From: Chryseobacterium sp. MA9
GTDB lineage: Bacteria > Bacteroidota > Bacteroidia > Flavobacteriales > Weeksellaceae
Length of the DNA stretch: 64,000 nt
Assembly: GCF_024399315.1 (NCBI RefSeq)
Contig: NZ_CP075170.1
Location: 2,356,001 to 2,420,000, forward strand
Direction: 5' to 3'
The notes beneath the pieces were generated by a model, which saw only the letters and a program-made list of their open reading frames with translations, was not told where the DNA came from and did no database searches. A program made the position numbers and the translations under genes. Positions 1-7,430 of the stretch are shown in pieces; within the stretch, counting starts at the first letter, position 1; each line of letters begins with the position of its first letter.

Positions 1-66
1 GGATACATTTCCCCTTTCATAAGTTTTCATCTTTGTACCATCATTTAAACAAAAAAATATTTAAAA

Positions 67-906
67 ATGGAAACAAAAAAAGTATGGTTCGTGACAGGAG
101 CTTCAAAAGGCTTAGGATTCGAGTTGGTAAAAAAATTATTATCCGAAGGATTTCAGGTTGCAGCCACAAGCCGTACCGTTGAATCCCTGATCTCAACCAT
201 CGGAGAAACTTCAGAAAACTTCCTTCCGCTCAGCGTCAACATTACAGACAATAACGACATCAAATCTGCCATTGCTAAAACAGTTGATCATTTCGGGCAA
301 ATTGATGTGGTTGTCAATAATGCGGGTTATGGACAAATCGGAACGCTGGAAGAACTTACCGATGAAGAGGCAAGAGAAAATTACGCTGTAAATGTTTTCG
401 GAACCTTAAATGTGATCAGAAACGCCATGCCTTATCTGCGTGAGCAAAGATCAGGAAATATCTTCAATATTTCTTCTGTTGGTGGATATTCTGCCAATTT
501 TCCGGGTTGGGGAATTTACTGTTCAACAAAATTTGCTGTTGCAGGCTTTACTGAAGCTTTAGCTGAAGAAGTAAAAGATTTCGGAATTCATGCTACCGTT
601 GTGTATCCTGGATATTTCCGTACAGACTTTTTGAATAAAGATTCTGTGAAAACCCCTACCAATCCTATTCAGGCATATGAAGCAGCAAGAAATTCTGAAC
701 AGGCCCACCTTAATGAAATCAATGGAAATCAGCCTAATGATCCTGAAAAAGCAGCTGATATACTGATTCAGATCAGTAAAGAGAAAAATCCGCCAGTACA
801 CTTATTATTAGGTGTAGGAACGATGGAATTTCTGAATAACAAAATTGATATTTTAAAGAAAGACGCTGAGAAATGGGAAAGTCTTACTGTTTCCACTGCG
901 ATCTAA
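67..906 (+). CDS. SDR family oxidoreductase
   Basis: Classical short-chain dehydrogenase/reductase of 279 residues, predicted to be a soluble NAD(P)-dependent oxidoreductase. The Rossmann cofactor loop TGASKGLG is at residues 10-17, NNAG at 84-87, the catalytic Ser at about 136-137, and Tyr151/Lys155 form the YxxxK pair. The C-terminal 80 residues are the variable substrate-binding part, so the substrate cannot be read from sequence. The ATG at 67 follows an A-rich leader with no Shine-Dalgarno. It lies upstream of an AraC-type regulator on the same strand, separated by an inverted repeat, so the regulator may control it (inference). Family assignment is firm; specificity is unknown. Confidence 0.93.
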   Translation: METKKVWFVTGASKGLGFELVKKLLSEGFQVAATSRTVESLISTIGETSENFLPLSVNITDNNDIKSAIAKTVDHFGQIDVVVNNAGYGQIGTLEELTDEEARENYAVNVFGTLNVIRNAMPYLREQRSGNIFNISSVGGYSANFPGWGIYCSTKFAVAGFTEALAEEVKDFGIHATVVYPGYFRTDFLNKDSVKTPTNPIQAYEAARNSEQAHLNEINGNQPNDPEKAADILIQISKEKNPPVHLLLGVGTMEFLNNKIDILKKDAEKWESLTVSTAI

Positions 907-917
907 TTTGATACTAT

Positions 918-1020
918 CCTTCGACTCCGCTCAGGATGACATTCCTACTACTTCGTTTTAATTTATATACATGAATTAAATATAAAAACTTTAGCGAAGT
1001 CAGCCTGATCAGAGTCGAAG
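918..1020. repeat. Imperfect inverted intergenic repeat
   Basis: The left arm at 918-940 contains TTCGACTCCGCTCAGGATGA. The right arm at 999-1020 is its reverse complement with 3 mismatches in 22. I recognise this arm as a widespread bacterial intergenic repeat. The arms flank about 58 bp of AT-rich DNA between the SDR gene and the AraC gene. Transcribed, it could form a long hairpin ending the SDR message. Confidence 0.7.
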
Positions 1021-1073
1021 ACTTTTTGAATCAATGTATTATACTTTTTGTAAAAACAACTAACTTAGCTCTT

Positions 1074-1988
1074 ATGAAACAGCCCGTTCATTTTAATTCT
1101 ATTTCAGATTTTCATGCTTTCTGTGGTCTTCCGAATCCTGAGCATCCTCTGATCAGTGTGATAGATTACAGTAAAGTCCGCTATGTTGTAGATAATGACG
1201 AATTGAAATGGATCCAGAATTTTTATTCGATTGGTTTGAAAAAGAATGTCACTCCAAAGTTTAATTATGGGCAGCAGCAATATGATTTTGATTCGGGTGT
1301 ATTATGCTTTGTTTCTCCACAACAGTTTTTGAGTCTGGAAATAAGACAGGATGTAGAAGTGGAGCCTACGGGGTTTTTATTGCTGATTCATCCCGATTTT
1401 CTGTGGAACACTTCATTAACCAGGAAAATAAAATCTTATGATTTCTTCAGTTATAAGGTAAAAGAAGCCCTTTTCCTTTCTGATAAGGAAGAGAAGATTC
1501 TTGTTGATATTTTTAAAAATATTGAACGGGAATATCAGTCAAATACAGATAGATTCACGCAGGAACTGATCATTGCCCAGATTGAATTATTACTGGTTTA
1601 TTCTGATCGTTTTTATGAACGTCAATTTTTCACCAGAAAAAAATCAAGTCACGAATTATTATACAAGTTTGAAGACATCCTTTCCCAATATTTCGAAAGT
1701 GGAAATCTTCTTGAAAACGGAATTCCATCGGTAAAAACCATTGCCGAACAGATGAATATTTCGCCCAATTATCTGGGAACACTTCTACGGCTTCACACGC
1801 AGCAAAACACACAGCAGCACATCCAGAATAAGCTCATTGATTCTGCCAAAGAACGTTTGAGTACTACGAGTTTATCTGTAAGTGAGATTGCTTATGAATT
1901 GGGATTTGAACATCCGCAGTCTTTCAGTAAACTCTTTAAACAAAAGACGAATCAGTCTCCGGGAGAATTTAGAAAATTATTTAATTAA
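1074..1988 (+). CDS. AraC family transcriptional regulator
   Basis: DNA-binding regulator of 304 residues from the ATG at 1074. An upstream in-frame ATG at 1026 would add 16 residues, but that stretch does not look like protein and overlaps the repeat. The C-terminal ~100 residues carry the two helix-turn-helix motifs of the AraC/XylS domain: the first around VKTIAEQMNISPNYLGTLLR, the second around SVSEIAYELGFEHPQSFSKL, ending in the typical NQSPGEFRK. The N-terminal ~190 residues would be a sensor domain that I cannot assign to a ligand. A likely target is the SDR gene just upstream (inference from adjacency). Confidence 0.92.
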   Translation: MKQPVHFNSISDFHAFCGLPNPEHPLISVIDYSKVRYVVDNDELKWIQNFYSIGLKKNVTPKFNYGQQQYDFDSGVLCFVSPQQFLSLEIRQDVEVEPTGFLLLIHPDFLWNTSLTRKIKSYDFFSYKVKEALFLSDKEEKILVDIFKNIEREYQSNTDRFTQELIIAQIELLLVYSDRFYERQFFTRKKSSHELLYKFEDILSQYFESGNLLENGIPSVKTIAEQMNISPNYLGTLLRLHTQQNTQQHIQNKLIDSAKERLSTTSLSVSEIAYELGFEHPQSFSKLFKQKTNQSPGEFRKLFN

Positions 1989-2072
1989 ATTCGGTGACAG
2001 GCCATACAGATGTTAATTTCATTCTATTTTACCATTAAGAAGTTTATTACTTTTGTTTAAATACTTCTTGCA

Positions 2073-3725
2073 ATGAAACCAGTTCTATTATTGATCTTTA
2101 TTTTTACATTTTATCTTTATCAGGGACAAAATAAAAACATAATCAATCCTGAAAAAATTGAAAATCCGATTCAAAAAAAATATACCGGAAAAATTATTTT
2201 CCTTAACAAAGCCATTGCTCTTGAAAATTTGAAAGATTCGGACTTTCTCACTTCTTCTGTATTTCAGGAAAACGGAGACCTTGGTATTCTTGCTTTTTTT
2301 GATAATTCTCTTGTTAACTACCTTCATCCGCTTGAACCTAATTGGCCTGTTGATGAACTGTTAAAAAATGGAAATTATCAATTCTCATTTTATGTAGACG
2401 AAAAGCTGATCTATAAAGAAAACCTCAATACAGGTGCAGGCATTGCAGATCATAAAAAAAACAAAACCACATTACGAATTCCTCTTCTCAGCAGTAAAAA
2501 CGAAGATTCATGGGGAAGATATCTATGGATGCGCTTCTATATGGCCCATAACGGAATTGATGCTCTGGCGGAAGGCAATCATATTTTAAAAATTGAAATG
2601 CGTCCGTATCTCAATACTTCTACAATTAAGACAGGACCTGTTATTGCAGAAGGACAGATCAACCTCAATGTTCCTTCCCAAAATATTTCGGAGCAGCAGA
2701 TCGCTGTTCAGTCCATCCAACCCAACAGCGGATGGAAGGTTTCTAAGGAAAAGATAAACACGGAAACCATCAGAAATCTGAATAAGAAAATTGCAGAAAA
2801 CAGGTTTAAAAATATAACCGGAGTTGTCATTGTAAAAGACGGAAAATTGCTTCTTGAAGAATATTTCAACGGATCCGGAAGAGATTCTTTGCAAGATACC
2901 CGTTCTGTAGGAAAATCGTTTTCTTCGGCATTAACGGGAATTGCGATCAAAGAGGGATATTTAAAAAACGAAAATCAGAATCTGAAAGATTTTTATGACC
3001 TGAAACAATTTAAAAATTATTCTTCCCAAAAAGAGAATGTTACTATAAAAAGTTTATTGACTATGAGCTCCGGATTTGACGGAAACGATGAAAATTCTGA
3101 ATCTGCCGGAAATGAGGAAAACATGTATCCTACCGAAAATTGGGTAAATTTCACATTGGATCTGCCAATGACAGAGAATGCAGCAGGAAAAAACTGGAGT
3201 TACTTCACAGCCGGAGTTGTGGTAACCGGAGATATTTTGGATAAAACAGTTCCGCAAGGCTTAAAAAATTATGCAGATAAAAAATTATTTCACCCTCTTG
3301 GCATCACAAATTATAAATGGCAGTTTACTCCACAGCAAAAACCTTCTCTGGCAGGAGGATTACGTATGAAAGCACTAGATTTTGCAAAATTTGGACAGTT
3401 GTATAGCAATAATGGAGTTTGGGAGGGTAAAACTATATTGACCAGGAATTGGATTAAGAAATCTTTCACCAATTATTTCACAGATAATCCTGATTTTGAA
3501 GGATATGGATATTTATTCTGGAGAAAGGTTTACAAGGTGGGAAATAACAGTTATGAAGCTTTCCAATCCAGCGGAAATGGTGGAAACAAAATCATCATCT
3601 TCACCAAAATACCGGTTGTCATGGTAATTACCGCACAGGCCTACAATAAACCTTATGCCCACTCACAAGTCGAAAAAATGGTACAGGAATTCCTTTTACC
3701 AAGTTTAATGATGAGTAATGAATAA
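2073..3725 (+). CDS. Exported serine hydrolase, beta-lactamase class C fold
   Basis: 550 residues with a hydrophobic N-terminal signal peptide (residues 1-18). About 220 residues with no recognised domain are followed by a class C beta-lactamase/penicillin-binding-like domain. The nucleophile motif SVGK is at 278-281. The second motif, normally YxN, reads Y377-F-T, a variant seen in esterase-like members. Family members include esterases, D-aminopeptidases and PBP-like proteins, so beta-lactam hydrolysis should not be assumed. It probably acts in the periplasm. The last six codons and the stop lie inside or next to a degenerate intergenic repeat (3707-3740), so the natural C-terminus may have been changed by the repeat. 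Confidence 0.85.
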   Translation: MKPVLLLIFIFTFYLYQGQNKNIINPEKIENPIQKKYTGKIIFLNKAIALENLKDSDFLTSSVFQENGDLGILAFFDNSLVNYLHPLEPNWPVDELLKNGNYQFSFYVDEKLIYKENLNTGAGIADHKKNKTTLRIPLLSSKNEDSWGRYLWMRFYMAHNGIDALAEGNHILKIEMRPYLNTSTIKTGPVIAEGQINLNVPSQNISEQQIAVQSIQPNSGWKVSKEKINTETIRNLNKKIAENRFKNITGVVIVKDGKLLLEEYFNGSGRDSLQDTRSVGKSFSSALTGIAIKEGYLKNENQNLKDFYDLKQFKNYSSQKENVTIKSLLTMSSGFDGNDENSESAGNEENMYPTENWVNFTLDLPMTENAAGKNWSYFTAGVVVTGDILDKTVPQGLKNYADKKLFHPLGITNYKWQFTPQQKPSLAGGLRMKALDFAKFGQLYSNNGVWEGKTILTRNWIKKSFTNYFTDNPDFEGYGYLFWRKVYKVGNNSYEAFQSSGNGGNKIIIFTKIPVVMVITAQAYNKPYAHSQVEKMVQEFLLPSLMMSNE

Positions 3726-3740
3726 TTAGTAATGAGTAAT
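3721..3740. repeat. Short dispersed AT-rich repeat, copy 1
   Basis: The 20-mer AATAATTAGTAATGAGTAAT recurs with one mismatch at 61177-61196. It lies within a longer stretch (3707-3740) of internally repetitive TAATGA units and overlaps the stop codon of the preceding hydrolase gene. Related degenerate sequence occurs near 58565-58615. Confidence 0.6.
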
Positions 3741-3775
3741 ATTGAAAAGTGAGAAAGAATTGCTTATTGCAAAAA

Positions 3776-4318
3776 TTATTCGTCTTTCTTAGATGGAACA
3801 AGGAATACATCAATAAGACCTTCAGGAAGTTCCATTTTGATTATTCTTTCTTCCCTGTCAACTTCAAGAATCCAGTCTTTTATCATAGGAATAACCACTT
3901 CTTTTCCATCCAGATTTGTAATGAAATACACCTGTGCCGTCTGATCGTTTACAGATCTGATTACTCCACAGTTGTCATCATTTTGATCAAAAATTTCAAA
4001 TCCGATGATTTCGTGGTAATAGAATTGTTTTCCTGAAAGTTTAGGTAGAGAAGCAAGCGGAAGGTAAACACTTTTACCCAACACCTGATCTATTATAGCC
4101 TCAGAAGAGTTTTTGAATGCAAGATTCAGAGCATCAAGTTTGCTCCATGATGATTTTTCAATAAAAAATGGAACCAATAATCCGTTGATTTCAACGAATA
4201 TTGATTCCAATTTATTGTAAAGCTCGGGTTGATCGGTATCCAATTTAAGGATTACGTTACCCGCAAGTCCATGTCTGCGTGTGATTTTACCTAAAAAATA
4301 GCAATCTTCTTTACGCAT
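3776..4318 (-). CDS. rimM: Ribosome maturation factor RimM
   Basis: Factor of 180 residues that binds ribosomal protein S19 and assists maturation of the 30S subunit head. The N-terminal RimM domain (about residues 1-85) begins with the typical YFLGKITRRHGLAGNVILKL. The C-terminal PRC-barrel half includes GFEIFDQNDDNCGVI and the VIPMIKDWILEVD region. The length is normal for the family. It lies 14 bp downstream of rpsP on the same strand. This is the conserved rpsP-rimM order, so the two are almost certainly co-transcribed. Confidence 0.96.
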   Translation of the reverse strand: MRKEDCYFLGKITRRHGLAGNVILKLDTDQPELYNKLESIFVEINGLLVPFFIEKSSWSKLDALNLAFKNSSEAIIDQVLGKSVYLPLASLPKLSGKQFYYHEIIGFEIFDQNDDNCGVIRSVNDQTAQVYFITNLDGKEVVIPMIKDWILEVDREERIIKMELPEGLIDVFLVPSKKDE

Positions 4319-4332
4319 AACAGGGTTTGGTC

Positions 4333-4899
4333 TTAAGCTTCAGTGTTTTCTTCAGTTTCAGCAGCAGGAGCTTCTCCTTCTGTAGCTTCAGCAACAACTT
4401 CTTCAGCAGGTGCGTTTGCAGCTTCTTCAGCAGCTTTAGCATCAGCATCAGCTTGTGCAGCAGCAGCAACTCTAGCTTCGTTTACTTTTACTTCAGCTTC
4501 TAAAGCAGCTTTCTTAGCATCAGCTTTAGCAGTTGCTAAACCTTCTACTTTACCTTGTACTTTAGAATCTTTAGCTTCTACCCAAGCATTGAATCTTTTT
4601 TCAGCTTCAGCTTCGTCAAAAGCACCTTTAGCCACACCACCTTGTAAGTGTTTTTTGTAAAGAGCACCTTTGTAAGATAGAATAGCTCTAGCAGTATCAG
4701 TAGGCTGAGCACCGTTGTTTAACCACTGTACAGCGGAATCAACGTTCAATTCGATAGTTGCCGGGTTAGTAATTGGGTTGTAAGTTCCTAGTTTTTCGAT
4801 GAATCTACCATCTCTTCTAGCTCTAGAATCTGCAACCACGATGTGGAAAAAAGGTTTTCCTTTTTTACCGTGTCTTTGTAATCTGATTTTTACTGACAT
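4333..4899 (-). CDS. rpsP: 30S ribosomal protein S16 with long C-terminal tail
   Basis: Structural protein of the small ribosomal subunit. Residues 1-80 are a canonical S16, opening MSVKIRLQRHGKKGKPFFHI and containing DGRFIEKLGTYNP. The protein is 188 residues, about twice the usual 80-90. The extra ~100 residues are rich in Ala, Glu and Lys, low in complexity and probably helical or disordered, ending in an acidic Pro/Ala/Glu segment. Extended S16 proteins are usual in Bacteroidota. First gene of the rpsP-rimM operon; a TATCTTTG -7 box lies on the minus strand about 50 bp upstream. Confidence 0.97.
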   Translation of the reverse strand: MSVKIRLQRHGKKGKPFFHIVVADSRARRDGRFIEKLGTYNPITNPATIELNVDSAVQWLNNGAQPTDTARAILSYKGALYKKHLQGGVAKGAFDEAEAEKRFNAWVEAKDSKVQGKVEGLATAKADAKKAALEAEVKVNEARVAAAAQADADAKAAEEAANAPAEEVVAEATEGEAPAAETEENTEA

Positions 4900-4947
4900 A
4901 ATGTTTGAATTTTACGGGAACTCGTCCCAGTTAAATATTTAAGAGTG

Positions 4948-4955
4948 CAAAGATA
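4948..4955 (-). promoter_or_regulatory. -7 promoter box for rpsP-rimM
   Basis: On the minus strand the sequence reads TATCTTTG, an exact match to the Bacteroidota -7 consensus TAnnTTTG. It lies 49 bp upstream of the rpsP start. No TTG is found at the expected -33 spacing. Confidence 0.6.
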
Positions 4956-5014
4956 GTAAAAAAGTTTGAAGTAAAAAGCTCCAAGTAAAAAGTTTTATAA
5001 ATTCAAATTATTTT

Positions 5015-5100
5015 TCCCCGGAGCCGGAAACCTGCTATCGCTACCCGCTTTTTATTTCACAAAGAAAAAAGCTCAAATATACCGCTCGATCAGGGCTATT
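5015..5100. repeat. Intergenic repeat downstream of nitroreductase
   Basis: This 86-bp block ends exactly at the nitroreductase stop codon. It contains CTGCTATCGCTACCCGC and, further on, ACCGCTCGATCAGGGC. It resembles an intergenic element I recall from Chryseobacterium and related genomes. An internal stem GCTTTTT/AAAAAGC (about 5047-5072) suggests it acts as the 3' end of the minus-strand transcript. Confidence 0.55.
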
Positions 5101-5613
5101 TTAAGACAAATTACCCAAATAAAATAATCCCAGACACTTCTGGTTTTCTTCAATAGTAAGAGAATCTTTCAACTCATCTACAATTTTGGGAGAACTCCAG
5201 TAGCATCCGATATTATTCGCAGTGCAGGTAAGATACATATTCTGAACGGCCATCGAGGTAGCTGCTATTTCTTCCCATTCCGGGACCATTCCGCTGAAAT
5301 TGACAACAATGGAAACTACTGCATCAGCTTTATTGATTTTAAAACCAATATCGTTATATTTTTTCTCTAAGAAAATCTGTTCAGATGTAGTTGCTTTATA
5401 GATTGCCTGCATTTCTGATGCCAGCTGTACTTTTTCTTCTCCTTTGAATATTTTGAAGCGCCAAGGTTTTGTACGCTTATGATTGGGAGCAAATGTGGCA
5501 GAGTTTAAAATTTCTTCCAAAACTTCCTGAGAAATTTCTGTATCAGTATAATCTTTTGGGAAAATACTTCTTCTTTGCTCTATGATTTCTTTTAAAATGG
5601 ATGCTTTATTCAT
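5101..5613 (-). CDS. Nitroreductase family protein
   Basis: FMN-dependent nitroreductase-fold protein of 170 residues. The N-terminal pattern IIEQRRSIFPKDYT, followed by ILNSATFAPNHKRTKPWRF, is the FMN-phosphate and dimer-interface region typical of the YdjA/TdsD-like group. A C-terminal CLGLFYLGN motif matches the conserved glycine-rich end. At 170 residues it is slightly shorter than the common 180-200. The reaction is NAD(P)H-dependent reduction of nitro or quinone compounds; the natural substrate is unknown. It stands alone between an intergenic repeat and the GreA/B-like gene. Confidence 0.88.
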   Translation of the reverse strand: MNKASILKEIIEQRRSIFPKDYTDTEISQEVLEEILNSATFAPNHKRTKPWRFKIFKGEEKVQLASEMQAIYKATTSEQIFLEKKYNDIGFKINKADAVVSIVVNFSGMVPEWEEIAATSMAVQNMYLTCTANNIGCYWSSPKIVDELKDSLTIEENQKCLGLFYLGNLS

Positions 5614-5717
5614 GTAACAAAATTACGAAAAAGATGGAAGCATGAAGTGGAATGTAGAAAGTTTAATGTTTGGCTGTGTGATAGATGCCGGAAGCTTATC
5701 AAAATTACTTTTTACTT

Positions 5718-6167
5718 TTACAAAACCTCTATAACCTTCTGATGGATCTTATTTAAAGTAAACTCATCACCTGATTTCATGCCCATCATTTTTTTGGCCA
5801 TAGGACTTTCGGGAGAGATTGCATAGAACCGGTCTCCTTCAAAAAAAAATTCCCCTAATGACACTGATATATAAAACCGGGCCTTGTTGGTAATCACCAG
5901 CGAGCCAAGCTGTACTCTTTCTGTAGCGGTATTCAGAACTTTTGCCATATTTCTTTTAAGATCATTCAAAGCCCCCAGCTGTCGCTGCATCTGATAAATC
6001 TCCTCCTGCATCTCTTCTCTCATGCTGTCATATTTCGGAGTTTTTTTGATGTCACGGCTGGCCTCCAGGGTAAATTCGATAAAGTTATTAAGCTTTTCAA
6101 TTTTCTCTGCGATAGTAGTTTTCACAAAGTCTCTGATATGACTTTTTTCAAATACAATCTTCTCCAT
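5718..6167 (-). CDS. GreA/GreB-like elongation factor domain protein
   Basis: 149 residues. The C-terminal ~60 residues (SLVITNKARFYISVSLG through GDEFTLN) match the GreA/GreB C-terminal FKBP-like domain that docks on RNA polymerase. The SPESPMAKKMMGMKSGDEF segment is the hallmark. The N-terminal ~85 residues are predicted helical, possibly a coiled coil, but shorter and unlike a standard GreA hairpin with its acidic tip. It may therefore bind polymerase without stimulating transcript cleavage. Similar Bacteroidota proteins are sometimes misannotated as oxoacyl-ACP synthase. Single gene, no clear operon partner. Confidence 0.75.
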   Translation of the reverse strand: MEKIVFEKSHIRDFVKTTIAEKIEKLNNFIEFTLEASRDIKKTPKYDSMREEMQEEIYQMQRQLGALNDLKRNMAKVLNTATERVQLGSLVITNKARFYISVSLGEFFFEGDRFYAISPESPMAKKMMGMKSGDEFTLNKIHQKVIEVL

Positions 6168-6272
6168 ACAATCTATTCTTTAATATAAAGATAATATTTT
6201 TAGAATAATATTTCTTCGACTTAACATAAAAAAACGACAGCAAAATAGTTCATTATAATTAAAAATTATTTT

Positions 6273-6280
6273 TAGCTTTG
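6273..6280 (+). promoter_or_regulatory. -7 promoter box for the DUF805 gene
   Basis: TAGCTTTG matches TAnnTTTG and lies 20 bp before the ATG at 6301. The predicted 5' leader is only about 15 nt. No clear -33 TTG. Confidence 0.5.
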
Positions 6281-6300
6281 CCTTTTTTAAAACTAAAACC

Positions 6301-6660
6301 ATGTTTAAAGCACCATTTTCATTTGATGGGAGAATCAGAAGGACAGAATACGGATTGTCCTATCTTCTATATCTGGTATTTTCTGTACCTTTCAATATCT
6401 ATTTTCAGAGTAACGAGCCATCAGGAGGTGTTACTATAGTTTTCTTTCTTTTATTGATTCCTTTTCTTTGGTTCCTTATTGCACAGGGAGCAAAAAGATG
6501 CCATGACAGAGGAAATTCAGGCTGGTTTCAATTAATTCCTTTGTATGGCTTATGGATGTTATTTGCAGACAGCGACCACGGGCCAAATGAATACGGACCT
6601 AATCCTAAGGGCGAAGGAAACTATAACTCGATCAACGAGATTGGTAAGAAAGAATTGTAA
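6301..6660 (+). CDS. DUF805 inner-membrane protein
   Basis: Small integral membrane protein of 119 residues. It opens with the DUF805 signature FSFDGRIRRTEYGLSYLLY. Two or three hydrophobic segments are visible (about residues 18-35, 44-62 and 75-88). The conserved RCHDRGNSGWFQLIPL stretch precedes the C-terminal GPNEYGPNPKG motif, which is diagnostic of the family. No biochemical function is established. It is a monocistronic gene with its own promoter box and a perfect terminator hairpin 3 bp after the stop, shared with the convergent SRPBCC gene. Confidence 0.9.
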   Translation: MFKAPFSFDGRIRRTEYGLSYLLYLVFSVPFNIYFQSNEPSGGVTIVFFLLLIPFLWFLIAQGAKRCHDRGNSGWFQLIPLYGLWMLFADSDHGPNEYGPNPKGEGNYNSINEIGKKEL

Positions 6661-6663
6661 TAA

Positions 6664-6689
6664 AAAGCCTTGTAAATTTACAAGGCTTT
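6664..6689. terminator. Bidirectional intrinsic terminator
   Basis: Perfect 11-bp stem (AAAGCCTTGTA with its complement) around an AATT loop, with A- and T-rich flanks. It lies between the convergent DUF805 and SRPBCC genes and can serve both. Confidence 0.9.
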
Positions 6690-6694
6690 CATTT

Positions 6695-7219
6695 TTATTT
6701 TTCAGCAAGTTTCTTCAGATCACCGAGCCCCTGGCTGAACATTTTATCCATATTACTGTCCATCATAGGTTTCATGATCTTCATCATGGCATTCAGTTCA
6801 TTATCGATCATCCAGGTTACTTTTGTTCCGCCACCTTCAGGGGTCAGTACAATCTTACTTTTGGCTGTGCCTTCAAAAGGTTTTATGAAATGAAGCTGAG
6901 TACTCAGCTTTTCATCAGCTACAACTTCAGTAATGGATTGCTCTCCTTCGCTGTCATCACCTGTCCAGTGATAAGAATCGCCTATCTGGTCTCCTGCTCC
7001 TGAGTAGGTAACAGAGAAATTTTTTATTTCTTTAGAAAAAGGATCCCATGTATTATATGCTTTTAAAGAGTTTGTGTGTTGCCATACTATTTCTTTTGGT
7101 GCATTGATGACAATAGATTTTTCATAATGGTAATCTTTACTGAAAGCCAGCATAGCAATTATAGCATAGATAATGATCAGTACGATGATAGTACCAATAA
7201 TTTTTAAGAGTGTTTTCAT
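6695..7219 (-). CDS. Membrane-anchored SRPBCC family protein
   Basis: 174 residues. An N-terminal transmembrane helix (about residues 5-27) is followed by a START/SRPBCC hydrophobic-pocket domain (polyketide-cyclase type). Features include HYEKSIVINAPKEIVWQHTN, WDPFSKEIKNF and the TKVTWMIDNEL strand near the C-terminus. The family binds small hydrophobic ligands; no ligand or enzymatic role can be named. The anchor suggests it sits on the membrane. Monocistronic and convergent with DUF805. Confidence 0.85.
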   Translation of the reverse strand: MKTLLKIIGTIIVLIIIYAIIAMLAFSKDYHYEKSIVINAPKEIVWQHTNSLKAYNTWDPFSKEIKNFSVTYSGAGDQIGDSYHWTGDDSEGEQSITEVVADEKLSTQLHFIKPFEGTAKSKIVLTPEGGGTKVTWMIDNELNAMMKIMKPMMDSNMDKMFSQGLGDLKKLAEK

Positions 7220-7430
7220 AGTCTATATATTTAAGGTTATTTATTTTAATAATGACTTTTAAATCTGTTCTCAAAATTAAATATTCCCACATCACTCCCT
7301 CTTTCCATATGACAAGATTATTTAAAGATAAGTATTTTTGTCATAACTTGTGAGTAAGGCATTATTTTTGAGCATTTCAGCTGTGATTCCCGATGAATCA
7401 TTACATTTACCTTATATAAAAAATCAAAAA

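Noticed and set aside
1026..1073. Upstream start for the AraC gene
   Set aside because: The 16 extra codons lie partly in the inverted repeat region and do not resemble AraC N-termini; the ATG at 1074 is preferred.
4343..4660. 105-codon open frame antisense to rpsP
   Set aside because: Its Ala/Ser-rich product is the mirror of the Ala-rich S16 tail; no start signals of its own.
6545..7003. 152-codon open frame overlapping DUF805 and antisense to the SRPBCC gene
   Set aside because: It runs through a terminator hairpin and over two well-supported genes; composition is not protein-like.
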